From: Planotetraspora thailandica
GTDB taxonomy: Bacteria > Actinomycetota > Actinomycetes > Streptosporangiales > Streptosporangiaceae
DNA: 64,000 nt
Direction of reading: 5' to 3'
Assembly: GCF_016863335.1 (NCBI RefSeq)
Contig: NZ_BOOR01000051.1
Span: 47,827-111,826 of the forward strand
Part shown: positions 8,229-16,209 of the stretch, in pieces
Position numbering within the stretch: the first letter of the stretch is position 1
Layout: the number at the start of each line of letters is the position of its first letter
The notes under the pieces: generated by a model
What the model was told of the DNA's origin: nothing
The model's input: the letters and a program-made list of their open reading frames with translations, nothing else
The model's database searches: none
Translations under genes and position numbers: made by a program

Positions 8229-9455
8229 ATGAAGGTCCTCGCGATCGTGCTCGCAGGTGGTGAAGGGAAGCGGCTGATGCCGCTGACCGCGGACCGGGCC
8301 AAGCCGGCCGTCCCGTTCGGGGGGATCTACCGGCTCATCGACTTCGTGTTGTCGAACCTCGCCAACGCGCATTACCTGCAGATCGTGGTGCTGACGCAGT
8401 ACAAGAACCACAGTCTCGACCGGCACATCTCCCGCACGTGGCGGCTGTCGGCGATGCTGGGCAACTACGTCACTCCCGTCCCCGCCCAGCAGCGGCTCGG
8501 GCCTCACTGGTTCTCCGGATCGGCCGACGCGCTGTTCCAGAACCTGAACCTGATCTACGACGAACTGCCCGACCACGTGATCGTCTTCGGCGCGGACCAC
8601 ATCTACCGGATGGACCCCCGGCAGATGGTCGACCAGCACATCGACTCCGGCGCCGACGTCACGGTCGCGGCGATCCGGCAACCGCTCGACCTCGCCGACC
8701 AGTTCGGCGTCATCGAGACCGACCCGTCGGGCCGGCGCATCGTCGCCTTCAAGGAGAAGCCGAAGGACGCGGTGGGCCTGGCGGACGCGCCCGACCAGAT
8801 CTACGCCTCGATGGGCAACTACGTCTTCAAGACCCAGGCCCTGATCGAGGCCCTGCGCGAGGACGCGCTCGACCCGAGCAGCAGGCACGACCTGGGCGGC
8901 AACATCATCCCGATGTTCGTCAAGAGCGGCGGGGCCGAGGTGTACGACTTCGCCCACAACGTGGTGCCCGGCTCGACCGACCGCGACCGGGGCTACTGGC
9001 GCGACGTGGGGACGCTGGACGCCTACTACGAGGCCAACATGGACCTCATCTCGGTCCACCCGGTCTTCAACCTCTACAACGACAGGTGGCCCATCTACAC
9101 CGGCAACGAACCGCTGCCTCCGGCGAAGTTCGTGCACAACGAGGGGGACCGGATCGGCCACGCGCTGGAGTCGATCGTCTCACCCGGCGTCATCGTCTCG
9201 GGCGGCACCGCTCTGCGGTCGATCCTTTCTCCCGGCGTGGTGCTCCACTCGCACTCGCACGTCGAGGACTCGGTCCTGATGGGGTGTGTGAAGATCGGCA
9301 GAGGTGCCGTCGTACGGCGGGCGATCATCGACAAGAACGTGGTCATCCCCGACGGCGCCAGGATCGGCTTCGACCTCGAATACGACAGCAAGCGCTTCAC
9401 CGTGACGCGCAGCGGCGTCGTGGTCATCGGGAAGAACGAGATCGTCGACCGCTGA
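8229..9455 (+). CDS. glgC: glucose-1-phosphate adenylyltransferase
   Basis: Makes ADP-glucose from ATP and glucose-1-phosphate, the committed step toward glycogen or GlgE-type glucans. The 408-residue product has the nucleotidyl-transferase signature [22 protein letters not shown] at its start, [11 protein letters not shown] (metal-binding Asp), [20 protein letters not shown] and a C-terminal left-handed beta-helix of hexapeptide repeats ([20 protein letters not shown]). The ATG at 8229 is chosen because the family begins at [11 protein letters not shown]; the frame is open 33 bp further upstream. Divergent from glgA, its pathway partner; convergent with the next gene, stops 6 bp apart. Confidence 0.96.
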   Translation: MKVLAIVLAGGEGKRLMPLTADRAKPAVPFGGIYRLIDFVLSNLANAHYLQIVVLTQYKNHSLDRHISRTWRLSAMLGNYVTPVPAQQRLGPHWFSGSADALFQNLNLIYDELPDHVIVFGADHIYRMDPRQMVDQHIDSGADVTVAAIRQPLDLADQFGVIETDPSGRRIVAFKEKPKDAVGLADAPDQIYASMGNYVFKTQALIEALREDALDPSSRHDLGGNIIPMFVKSGGAEVYDFAHNVVPGSTDRDRGYWRDVGTLDAYYEANMDLISVHPVFNLYNDRWPIYTGNEPLPPAKFVHNEGDRIGHALESIVSPGVIVSGGTALRSILSPGVVLHSHSHVEDSVLMGCVKIGRGAVVRRAIIDKNVVIPDGARIGFDLEYDSKRFTVTRSGVVVIGKNEIVDR

Positions 9456-9461
9456 GCCCGC

Positions 9462-10052
9462 TCACCGGCCGTTGATCCGCCACATGGGCTCGACGACCGT
9501 CCACTGGGCCTCCCACACGCGGCGGGCGCGCCGCTGGTTCACCGAGCGGGTCACCACGACCAGCATCGCCAGGAAGGCCGCCGCGGTCAGCGGGACTCCG
9601 GTCCCCACTGTCAGGGCGGCGACGATCGTGGTCTCCCTGTCCTGGGGCCGCTGAGTGAGGGCGCCGCGGTCGTCGACCCAGACCTGCACGCTGTCGCCGG
9701 CCGCCTTGGTCGGGCTCACATCGATGGTGCCCGTCCGCTCGGTGCCGTCCGGGGCCTTCCACACGGCCGGCGCGTGGCCGACGGCCGCCCCGGCCGCCGA
9801 CAGGCGTGGCGCGGACACGTTCTCGGTCAGGGTCGCACTCACCAGATGCCGGGCTCGCGCCTCCTGCGCCTCGGTCCGCACTCCGGCGCCGAACTCGCGG
9901 AAGCCGAGGATCACACCGCAGACCACGGCGACGATCACGCCCAGTACGGCGGCAAGCCGGACCAGCCCCTCGACCCGGTCACACCGGCGACGGAGCGGAT
10001 TCCTGTCAAGTCCGAGCCATCTGACGAACCTGGCGAATGGATTCTGTGACAT
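9462..10052 (-). CDS. Rv1733c-like membrane protein
   Basis: A 196-residue protein with two membrane segments (about residues 29-51 and 143-167) flanking an extracytoplasmic domain of ~90 residues. The N-terminus NPFARFVRWLGLDRNPLRRR followed by CDRVEG is characteristic of the Rv1733c group of actinobacterial membrane proteins; in Mycobacterium tuberculosis that gene is dormancy-regulated, and the function is unknown. The C-terminus ends RRARRVWEAQW...PMWRINGR. The ATG at 10052 has a GAGG ribosome site; an upstream in-frame start at 10112 would add 20 unlike residues. It lies downstream of the enoyl-CoA hydratase gene on the same strand with a 44-bp gap. Confidence 0.8.
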   Translation of the reverse strand: MSQNPFARFVRWLGLDRNPLRRRCDRVEGLVRLAAVLGVIVAVVCGVILGFREFGAGVRTEAQEARARHLVSATLTENVSAPRLSAAGAAVGHAPAVWKAPDGTERTGTIDVSPTKAAGDSVQVWVDDRGALTQRPQDRETTIVAALTVGTGVPLTAAAFLAMLVVVTRSVNQRRARRVWEAQWTVVEPMWRINGR

Positions 10053-10096
10053 CACACACCTCACAGGGTCATTACCACTGCGAGTCCCGTTTATGC

Positions 10097-10861
10097 CTAT
10101 TTTGCATCCCAAGAGAATCGAGGGGAACGCCCCTCCCCGAATGCGTTGAGGCCTTCGGCCAATTCGCCGCTCTCGACGGACTCCCGCTGCCAGGCCAGGA
10201 AGTCGGCCTCACCCGCGCGGCCGTCGATGATCTGCTTCGCGGCCGTCAGGGTCAGCCGTGACCGCTCCGCCATCGTGGCGGCCAGGCCGTACACACGGGC
10301 GTCCAGTTCATCCGGTGGCACCACCTCGTCCACGAGCCCGATCCGTACGGCATTGCCCGCGTCGACGAGTTCGGCCGAGAAGATCAGGAGCTTGGCCGCC
10401 GACGGGCCGACCAGCCGCGCCAGGCGCCGGGTCGCGCCCAGCGGGTAGACGATCCCGAGTCTCGCGGGAGTGACGCCGAACCGGGCGCCGGAGGAGGCGA
10501 TCCGGATGTCGCAGGCCACGGCGAGCTGGCATCCGCCGCCCACGCAGTAGCCCTCGATCGCGGCGATCACGGGTTTCGGGAACTCGGCCAGCGCCTGTTC
10601 GGCGGCGGCCGTGAGCCCGGTGTCATCACCTTCATGTCCAAGTGACGCAATTTCCGATATATCCGCACCGGCGCAAAATGTGGACTCTGCTCCGGTAAGC
10701 ACGAGAACACGAATCTCCGGGTTCGCGGCAAGTTCGGCAAGCAGGCCGGGCAGTTCCCGCCACATCGCCGCCGTCATCGCATTCCGCTTCTCCGGCCGGT
10801 CGATGACGAGCGTGGCGATGTGGCCATCGATAAGCACTTTGAACCCGTTAGCACCCCTCAT
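10097..10861 (-). CDS. enoyl-CoA hydratase/isomerase family protein
   Basis: Crotonase-fold enzyme, 254 residues, acting on a CoA thioester in the cytoplasm. Visible hallmarks are IDRPEKRNAMT near the N-terminus, the oxyanion-hole segments FCAGADISEI and GYCVGGGCQLAVACDIRIA, and GIVYPLGATRRLARLVG followed by GLVDEVVP. The usual second catalytic Glu is not obvious in TPARLGIVYP, so hydratase activity cannot be taken for granted. Isomerase or other crotonase chemistry is possible. It is divergent from the DUF5685 gene by 63 bp. No beta-oxidation genes adjoin it. Confidence 0.88.
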   Translation of the reverse strand: MRGANGFKVLIDGHIATLVIDRPEKRNAMTAAMWRELPGLLAELAANPEIRVLVLTGAESTFCAGADISEIASLGHEGDDTGLTAAAEQALAEFPKPVIAAIEGYCVGGGCQLAVACDIRIASSGARFGVTPARLGIVYPLGATRRLARLVGPSAAKLLIFSAELVDAGNAVRIGLVDEVVPPDELDARVYGLAATMAERSRLTLTAAKQIIDGRAGEADFLAWQRESVESGELAEGLNAFGEGRSPRFSWDAK

Positions 10862-10924
10862 CCCCTAATTGTGCGCCGAACGGGGCCCGTAAGATCCTGT
10901 ACGCCTGTCTCGAGAAGGGCATCG

Positions 10925-11980
10925 ATGTTCGGCATCCTCCGGCCGTGCGCCGACCACTCCTGCGCGGCCGTTCTGAGCGCCTGGCGGGCCCACCTGTGCG
11001 GGCTGTGCCTCACGCTGCGCGACCGGCACGGGCAGGTGGCGAGGGCCGCGACGAACTACGACGGGCTCGTCCTGTCCGTCCTGACCGAAGCCCAGGCCGA
11101 CCGGCCGCCCGCGCATCGGACCGCGGGCCCCTGCGCGCTGCGCGGATTCCGCTCCGCCGACGTGATCGCCTCCCGCGACCAGGGGTCCCGGCTCGCGGCC
11201 GTTGCTTCGCTGGCCCTGGCCGCGGGGAAGATCCGCGACCACGCGGTTGACGGCGACGGGCCGGCCGGACGCCGCTTCGCCGGAGCCCCGCTCCGGCGCG
11301 TCGCGACGTCCTGGACCGCCGCCGCCGAGCGGGACGCCGCGTCGATCGGATTCGACACGCGCGTGCTCACCGCCGCCGCCGAACGGCAGGCCGTGCTGGA
11401 GGCCACGGGCGGCCTTCCTCTGCCACGGCTCACCGAACCGACCGAGGAGGCCGCGGCCGCCGCCTTCGCCCACACCGCGATCCTCGCGAGCACCCCGCAC
11501 AACGCCGAGAACCTCCGCGAGGCCGGGCGCCTGTTCGGCCGGATCGCCCACCTGCTCGACGCCGTGGAAGACCTGGAGGACGACCGGGCACGCGGGCGAT
11601 ACAACCCGCTCACGGCCACCGGCACCTCGCTCGCCGAGACCAGGCGGCTTTGCGACGACGCCGTGCACGGGCTCGGCCTGGCCGTACGGGGCTTGGACCT
11701 GCGGGAGCGGCACCTCGTCGAGGCGCTCCTGGCAGGCGAGACCCGCAGGGCCGTGGACCGGGCCTTCGCCGTGCGGCACACGCGCCCGGGACCGGTGAGG
11801 TCGGCCGGAGCGGGGTTGCTCACCTTCGTGACCTGCGGCCTGTACCGCCCTCCGTGGAGCAGCCATCGCGACGAACCTTGGACCGACCGCTGCCGACTCG
11901 GCGGCGACTGCTGCGACTGCAGTGCCTGTTGCGACTGTTGCCCCTGCGACTGCGACTGCGACTGCGACTGCAGTCCGTAG
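10925..11980 (+). CDS. DUF5685 family protein with a cysteine-rich C-terminal tail
   Basis: A 351-residue helical protein of the actinobacterial DUF5685 family, function unknown. The N-terminus has Cys and His residues (CADHSCAAVL, AHLCGLCLTLRDRHG) followed by ARAATNYDGLVLSVLTEAQ; a second conserved region is AHLLDAVEDLEDDRARGRYNPL, an acidic DxxxDxxxD pattern that recalls metal-binding helices of polyprenyl synthases. The last ~30 residues hold 13 cysteines ending DCDCDCDCSP, encoded by a TGCGAC hexamer tract. Such a tail could bind several metal ions or an iron-sulfur cluster (inference). ATG 10925 follows GAGAAGGG. The preceding gene is divergent; the next gene starts 46 bp downstream. Confidence 0.8.
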   Translation: MFGILRPCADHSCAAVLSAWRAHLCGLCLTLRDRHGQVARAATNYDGLVLSVLTEAQADRPPAHRTAGPCALRGFRSADVIASRDQGSRLAAVASLALAAGKIRDHAVDGDGPAGRRFAGAPLRRVATSWTAAAERDAASIGFDTRVLTAAAERQAVLEATGGLPLPRLTEPTEEAAAAAFAHTAILASTPHNAENLREAGRLFGRIAHLLDAVEDLEDDRARGRYNPLTATGTSLAETRRLCDDAVHGLGLAVRGLDLRERHLVEALLAGETRRAVDRAFAVRHTRPGPVRSAGAGLLTFVTCGLYRPPWSSHRDEPWTDRCRLGGDCCDCSACCDCCPCDCDCDCDCSP

Positions 11981-12026
11981 CCCCGGTCTCGACTCAGGTG
12001 GCAAATATGCCGATAGAGTCCGGCAT

Positions 12027-13583
12027 GTGGGAAGATCACGGCCTTTCTGGCGGCTCAACGCGGCTGAGCGGAAGGTATGGGAGTCCTACGCCACCGGGGC
12101 CCCCGTCGACCTGCGCGTCAGCCCCGACGACGACCCCGCCGAGGGCCACACCTGGGGCCCCGAGCGATCGGTCCGCGCGGAGGTGCTCGCCTCCCTGCTG
12201 ATCGGCAGCGAGGACAAACCCGGCCAGGTGCCCGGCATACGGCTCGCCGGTGCCCGCATCGTCGGTGAACTCAACCTCGCCGACGCCACGATCACCGCCC
12301 GGCTCCACCTGCTGCGATGCCACATGGGGATCGTCTCCCTCAACGACGCCCGCACCCGGGGGCTGCGCCTCCGCAACTGCCACATCAGGCGCTTACGCGC
12401 GGGCCGCACCACGGTCGACGGCCTGCTCGACCTCGACGGATCCACGATCACCGAGGGAGTGCGCCTGGACAACGCCCACATCACCGGCCAGCTCAGGCTC
12501 ACCCGCGCCAGCGTCGGATCGCCCGTCGTCCGCACCGCCGAAAGGAAGCACGACCTGGCCGGTTGGGGCCCGTCCTACACCGAGCCACGGCACGGCGAGC
12601 CGGTGGCCCAGACCTCGGTGGCCGTCTGGGCGGGCGGCCTGACCGTGGACGGAGGCGCCTTCCTGCGCCGCCTCCACACGACCGGCGGGCTGCGATTCAT
12701 CGGAGCCCACTTCAACAGCGGGCTCTACCTGGAAGGCGCCGAGATCGCGGCCCCCGGCTCCCACGCCGTCTACGCCGACCACATGCAGGCCACCGCCGCC
12801 GAACTCGGCGCCGGCTTCACCGCGTCCGGGACGGTACGGCTGCGCGGCGCACGCATCTCGGGGGTGCTGTCCTTCGACCGGGCCGTGGTCAAAGCGCCGG
12901 GACGGGCCCTCCATCTGAGCCACATGCAGGTCGACGAGCTGATCCTCACGCCCGAGTCGATCGAGGGAGATGTCAACCTGGCCTTCTCCCGCATCGGCGT
13001 CCTGCTCGACCGCCCGGACGGCTATCCCCGGCACGTGCACCTCAACGGCACGACCTACGAGTCCCTGCGCGGCCTCGCCGTACTGGCCGACCGGCTCTCA
13101 TGGGTCAGCCGCGACCCCGAGGGATACCGGCCCCAGCCGTACGAGCAGTTGGCGGCCTACTACCGCAGGATCGGGCACGAGACGGACGCCCGGCGGGTGC
13201 TGCTGGCCAAACAACGGGCCCGGCGCAGGACGCTCAAACTGCCCGGGCGGTTGTGGGGGCGGCTGCTCGACCTCGTCGTCGGGTACGGCTACCGCCCCTG
13301 GCTCGCCGCGCTGTGGGCCGTCCTGCTCCTCGCCGCGGGCACCGGAGTCTTCTCCCACTGGCAGCCGGCCAAGATCTCTCTCGACGAGACCCGTCACTTC
13401 AACGCCTTCACCTACACCGTGGACCTGCTCGCGCCCGTGAGCGTGTTCGAGCAGCGCGGCGCGTGGGAGCCGGTCGGCTGGACGCAGTGGCTGGCCAACG
13501 GCATCGTCGTGGCGGGCTGGGTGCTGGCCACCGCCCTCATCGCCGGCGGCACCCGGGTGCTGCGCCCGTCGAACACGTCATGA
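12027..13583 (+). CDS. large membrane-anchored protein with right-handed beta-helix-like repeats
   Basis: A 518-residue protein. Residues ~70-370 consist of tandem ~20-residue units of the kind LAGARIVGELNLADATITAR, LLDLDGSTITEGVRLDNAHI and LRGARISGVLSFDRAVV, that is, a layered pentapeptide-like beta-helix. Two hydrophobic segments follow near the C-terminus (WLAALWAVLLLAAGTGVFS and ANGIVVAGWVLATALIAGG). Streptomyces homologues are annotated as membrane-associated oxidoreductases, but I see no cofactor site and would not assign that role. The start is uncertain: GTG 12027 precedes GRSRPFWRLNAAERKVWES, with no clear ribosome site. It contains a TTA codon at 12393-12395. Its 3' end overlaps the mscS-like gene by 6 bp, convergent. 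Confidence 0.7.
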   Translation: MGRSRPFWRLNAAERKVWESYATGAPVDLRVSPDDDPAEGHTWGPERSVRAEVLASLLIGSEDKPGQVPGIRLAGARIVGELNLADATITARLHLLRCHMGIVSLNDARTRGLRLRNCHIRRLRAGRTTVDGLLDLDGSTITEGVRLDNAHITGQLRLTRASVGSPVVRTAERKHDLAGWGPSYTEPRHGEPVAQTSVAVWAGGLTVDGGAFLRRLHTTGGLRFIGAHFNSGLYLEGAEIAAPGSHAVYADHMQATAAELGAGFTASGTVRLRGARISGVLSFDRAVVKAPGRALHLSHMQVDELILTPESIEGDVNLAFSRIGVLLDRPDGYPRHVHLNGTTYESLRGLAVLADRLSWVSRDPEGYRPQPYEQLAAYYRRIGHETDARRVLLAKQRARRRTLKLPGRLWGRLLDLVVGYGYRPWLAALWAVLLLAAGTGVFSHWQPAKISLDETRHFNAFTYTVDLLAPVSVFEQRGAWEPVGWTQWLANGIVVAGWVLATALIAGGTRVLRPSNTS

Positions 13584-14576
13584 CCTGTCCAGCGACTCCA
13601 CGCGCAGCCGTGGGATCGTCTCCGGGTATTTCTCCCGTACGAACGTCACCAGGTGCTCGCGCACGTCGCACCGCAGGTCCCACGCGCTCGCCGAGTCGGC
13701 CGCGCTCATCAGCGCGCGCAGCTCGACCAGGCCGCCCGGCGTGATGTCAGTCACCTGGAGCGTCCAGTCCTTCTGGTCCCAGAGCGGGTTGTCCCGCAGC
13801 ACGCGATAGAGCTCGGCACGCATCTCCTCGATCGGCACGGCCCAGTCGACGCGCAGGTAGACACTGCCGAGGATGCGGCTCTCGTGGCGCGTCCAGTTCT
13901 CGAACGGGTTGGTGGTGAAGTACGACACCGGGAGGATCAGGCGACGCTCGTCCCACAACCGCAGGGAGACGTAGGTGAGGGTCAGCTCCTCGATCCTGCC
14001 CCACTCGTTCTCGACCACGACCACGTCGTCCAGCCGTATGGCGTCGCTGAAGGCGAGTTGGAGCCCGGCCACCATGTTGCCCAGCGTCGACTGGGCCGCG
14101 ATGCCGGCGACCACGCCCGCGATGCCGGCGGAGGCCAGCAGCCCCGCGCCGAGCGCCCGGACCTCGGGGAAGGTGAACAACATCGCGCCGAGCGCGACGA
14201 CCACCACCACGGCCGCAGAGATCCGGCGGACGAGGGTGATCTGGGTGCGGATCCGCCTCGCCCTCCGGTTGGCGTCGCCCTCGACCTTCGTCAGGTGATC
14301 GAGGACCACGTCGGTCACCGCGTAGGCCGCCTGGATCACCAGCCAGGTCACGCAGAGGATCAGGAGCAGGGTGAAGCCGTGCCGGAGCACGCCGTCCGCC
14401 CGGGGGCCGGTCATGTCAGGCGTGTAGACGGCGTTGGCGGCGGCGAGGACGGCCGAGGCGAACCCCGGCCACGTGCACCGGCGGACGACAGGGCCGGCGA
14501 GCGACCATCGGTCCCCGACCAGCCGCGATTTCAGCACCCGCCTGACCAGCTCGACGGCGACGACGGCGCCGACCAC
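13578..14576 (-). CDS. mechanosensitive ion channel family protein (MscS type)
   Basis: Small-conductance mechanosensitive channel homologue, ~332 residues. It has four to five membrane segments, the pore-lining helix LGAGLLASAGIAGVVAGIAAQ followed by STLGNMVAGLQLAFSDAIR, and the cytoplasmic beta domain starting LDDVVVVENEWGRIEEL. These channels open on osmotic downshock to release solutes. The first clear start in frame is GTG 14576; coding potential (WNWGTLAAAVV) extends slightly further upstream without an ATG or GTG, so the true start may be a rare codon after the GGGGAGG at about 14620. The 3' end overlaps the preceding gene by 6 bp. Its promoter side faces the repeat array. Confidence 0.88.
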   Translation of the reverse strand: MVGAVVAVELVRRVLKSRLVGDRWSLAGPVVRRCTWPGFASAVLAAANAVYTPDMTGPRADGVLRHGFTLLLILCVTWLVIQAAYAVTDVVLDHLTKVEGDANRRARRIRTQITLVRRISAAVVVVVALGAMLFTFPEVRALGAGLLASAGIAGVVAGIAAQSTLGNMVAGLQLAFSDAIRLDDVVVVENEWGRIEELTLTYVSLRLWDERRLILPVSYFTTNPFENWTRHESRILGSVYLRVDWAVPIEEMRAELYRVLRDNPLWDQKDWTLQVTDITPGGLVELRALMSAADSASAWDLRCDVREHLVTFVREKYPETIPRLRVESLDRS

Positions 14577-15172
14577 GGCGGCCGCCAGCGTGCCCCAGTT
14601 CCATGCGACGGACAGGAGAGCGCACCTCCCCTCGTCCTCGTCCTGGTTCTTCCTGCGCCCGAGAGCACCGTCACGGTCGGCTCTCAGCCCCTCTAAGGTA
14701 CGGCCCCCTCACCCCCTCTCCCGTCCCCCTCCCCGCCCCCTCCCCCTTGGGCGTGATCATGCAGAAGTTCGGGAGGACCACGCACGACCTGCGCAAACCC
14801 GTTGCGTGATCATGCAGAAGTTCGCTCGTACCTCGAACGACCCGCGCGAATACCATTCGTGATCATGCAGAAGTTCGCCCACATGACGGCCCACCAGGGC
14901 GAAAGCCGTACCTGATCATGCAGTCCCAAGGCTCGCGCATGATCACGTACGGCGCTCGCCCAGGCCAGGCGCACACTCTTCGAACTACTGCATGATCACG
15001 CAACGGGTTTACGCAGCTCAGGGCCCAAATCCCCGAACTTCTGCATGATCACCAACCACATCGGCGCACGTCAGACGGCCGATCCTCGAACTTCTGCATG
15101 ATCACGGCCAGGTTGAGGGGGTTACAGGTTGAGGGGGTTACAGGTTGAGGGGGGCTACGGGTTGGGAGGGGG
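14577..15172. other. intergenic region holding C-rich tract, mirrored 53-bp repeat array and G-rich tract
   Basis: No gene is supported in these 596 bases between the mscS-like gene and the tctC-like gene, both on the minus strand. From left to right there is an mscS leader, a strongly C-rich tract (about 14705-14748), the mirrored array (14753-15105), and a G-rich tract of short tandem repeats (15110-15172). Open frames here are short and follow the repeats. Confidence 0.85.
14753..15105. repeat. mirrored 53-bp repeat array 1 (4 plus-oriented, 4 minus-oriented units)
   Basis: The 19-bp core GTGATCATGCAGAAGTTCG occurs at 14753, 14806 and 14859, and in shortened form (TGATCATGCAG) at 14913. 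The reverse complement occurs ending at 14946 (shortened), 14999 (one substitution), 15052 and 15105. Every step between neighbouring units is exactly 53 bp (19-bp core plus 34-bp spacer), and each left unit mirrors a right unit around position 14929. The spacers are related to each other, most clearly in the stretch GACCTGCGCAAACCCGTT. At the centre TGATCATGC (14913-14921) and GCATGATCA (14937-14945) form a perfect 9-bp stem with a 15-nt loop. Function unknown; see findings. Confidence 0.95.
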
Positions 15173-15175
15173 CTA
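15110..15175 (+). repeat. short tandem G-rich repeats at the 3' end of the tctC-like gene
   Basis: The unit AGGTTGAGGGGGTTAC occurs at 15110-15125 and 15126-15141, then as a 17-bp variant at 15142-15158, then a degenerate copy that ends in the stop codon of the tctC-like gene. At least five runs of three to six G give potential for a G-quadruplex on the plus strand. Confidence 0.85.
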
Positions 15176-16132
15176 GAGGAGGCCGAGGCCTGTGAGGACT
15201 TGCTTGGTGCGGGCGGATTCGGCGGTGAGCCACTGGCGGAAATCTTCTCCGGCCAGGTACATCGGGGCCCATCCCTGGGCCGTGCAGGCCTGACTCCAGA
15301 CGGCCGACTCGCCCACTGACCGGCACAGGTCGAGCAGGGCGTCACGCTGGGAGTCGTCGAGGCGGCGGGAGCCGAGCAGGCCCCACCAGTTGGCGTAGAC
15401 AAGGCTGACCCCGGCCTCGATGAACGTGGGGGCGTCCACGCCGGGGAGCCGCTCGGAGGACGACACGGCGAGCGGCCGCAGCCGCCCGGCTGCGACGTGG
15501 CGGGCCACATCCTGCTGGGCGCCGAACCCGAGGGCCATCCTGCCGTCGAGGACCGCCGCGACGGCCTGGGCGCAGTCGGCGAAGGCCGTGTAGTCGAGCA
15601 ACCGGACGTCGGCGCCCAGCCCCTGGGCGGTCAGGCCGTACAGGAGGTGGTCGGCGCCTCCGGCGACTCCGCCGCCCACCTTGGGTCCGGAGGGATCCCG
15701 CAACAGGGCTGTGGCGAAATCCTCAAAAGTCCGGAACCGTGAGCCGGGGGCGGCGACCAGAACCTCCCACTGCCCGGCCAGCCTGGCGAGAGGCCAGGTG
15801 CCGGAGGCGAGGGGCCTGGTCCTGTCCATCGCCGCGACGGCCACCAGCGCGGGGTCGGCGACCATCAGGTCGCTCTGGCGGCCGCCCGCGAAGAACCGGG
15901 AGATGGCGAGCGCCCCGCCACCGCCCGGCTGGCTGCTGATGCCGACCGTGCGCGCCCACCCGCGCCGCTCGATGACCGCCTTCATCAGGCGGGCGATCCT
16001 CTCGCTGCGCCCTCCCGACGGCCCGGGAACGACAAAGTCGATCTCGCGCTGGATCGGCGGGTCGCCGGTGCCACATCCCGCCGCGAGGGCCAGCACCCCC
16101 GCCCCCAGCGCCAGGACCGTACGGCGTCGCAC
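15173..16132 (-). CDS. TctC/Bug family substrate-binding lipoprotein
   Basis: Periplasmic-type receptor of a tripartite tricarboxylate transporter, 319 residues. The N-terminus VRRRTVLALGAGVLALAAGC has twin arginines, a hydrophobic core and a lipobox LAAGC, so it is probably a Tat-exported lipoprotein. The mature part has the Bug fold: IDFVVPGPSGGRSERIARLM, ISSQPGGGGALAISRF, LAGQWEVLVAAPGSRF and FGAQQDVARHVAAGRLRPLAV. GTG 16132 is chosen because it opens the signal peptide. No TctA or TctB membrane genes are nearby, so it must work with components encoded elsewhere or act as a lone sensor. It lies downstream of glmS on the same strand, 77 bp away, and upstream of repeat array 1. Confidence 0.85.
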   Translation of the reverse strand: MRRRTVLALGAGVLALAAGCGTGDPPIQREIDFVVPGPSGGRSERIARLMKAVIERRGWARTVGISSQPGGGGALAISRFFAGGRQSDLMVADPALVAVAAMDRTRPLASGTWPLARLAGQWEVLVAAPGSRFRTFEDFATALLRDPSGPKVGGGVAGGADHLLYGLTAQGLGADVRLLDYTAFADCAQAVAAVLDGRMALGFGAQQDVARHVAAGRLRPLAVSSSERLPGVDAPTFIEAGVSLVYANWWGLLGSRRLDDSQRDALLDLCRSVGESAVWSQACTAQGWAPMYLAGEDFRQWLTAESARTKQVLTGLGLL

Positions 16133-16209
16133 GTCGGCGTCCTCCCCCCAGGACTTATACCGACAGAATACGACCAATCACACCATGTGACTATATTCCG
16201 CGACCATGC

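Noticed and set aside
14753..15105. CRISPR array
   Set aside because: Period and a 34-bp spacer look CRISPR-like at first sight, but the repeat is only 19 bp, it reverses orientation halfway, the spacers are related to each other, and no cas gene is present.
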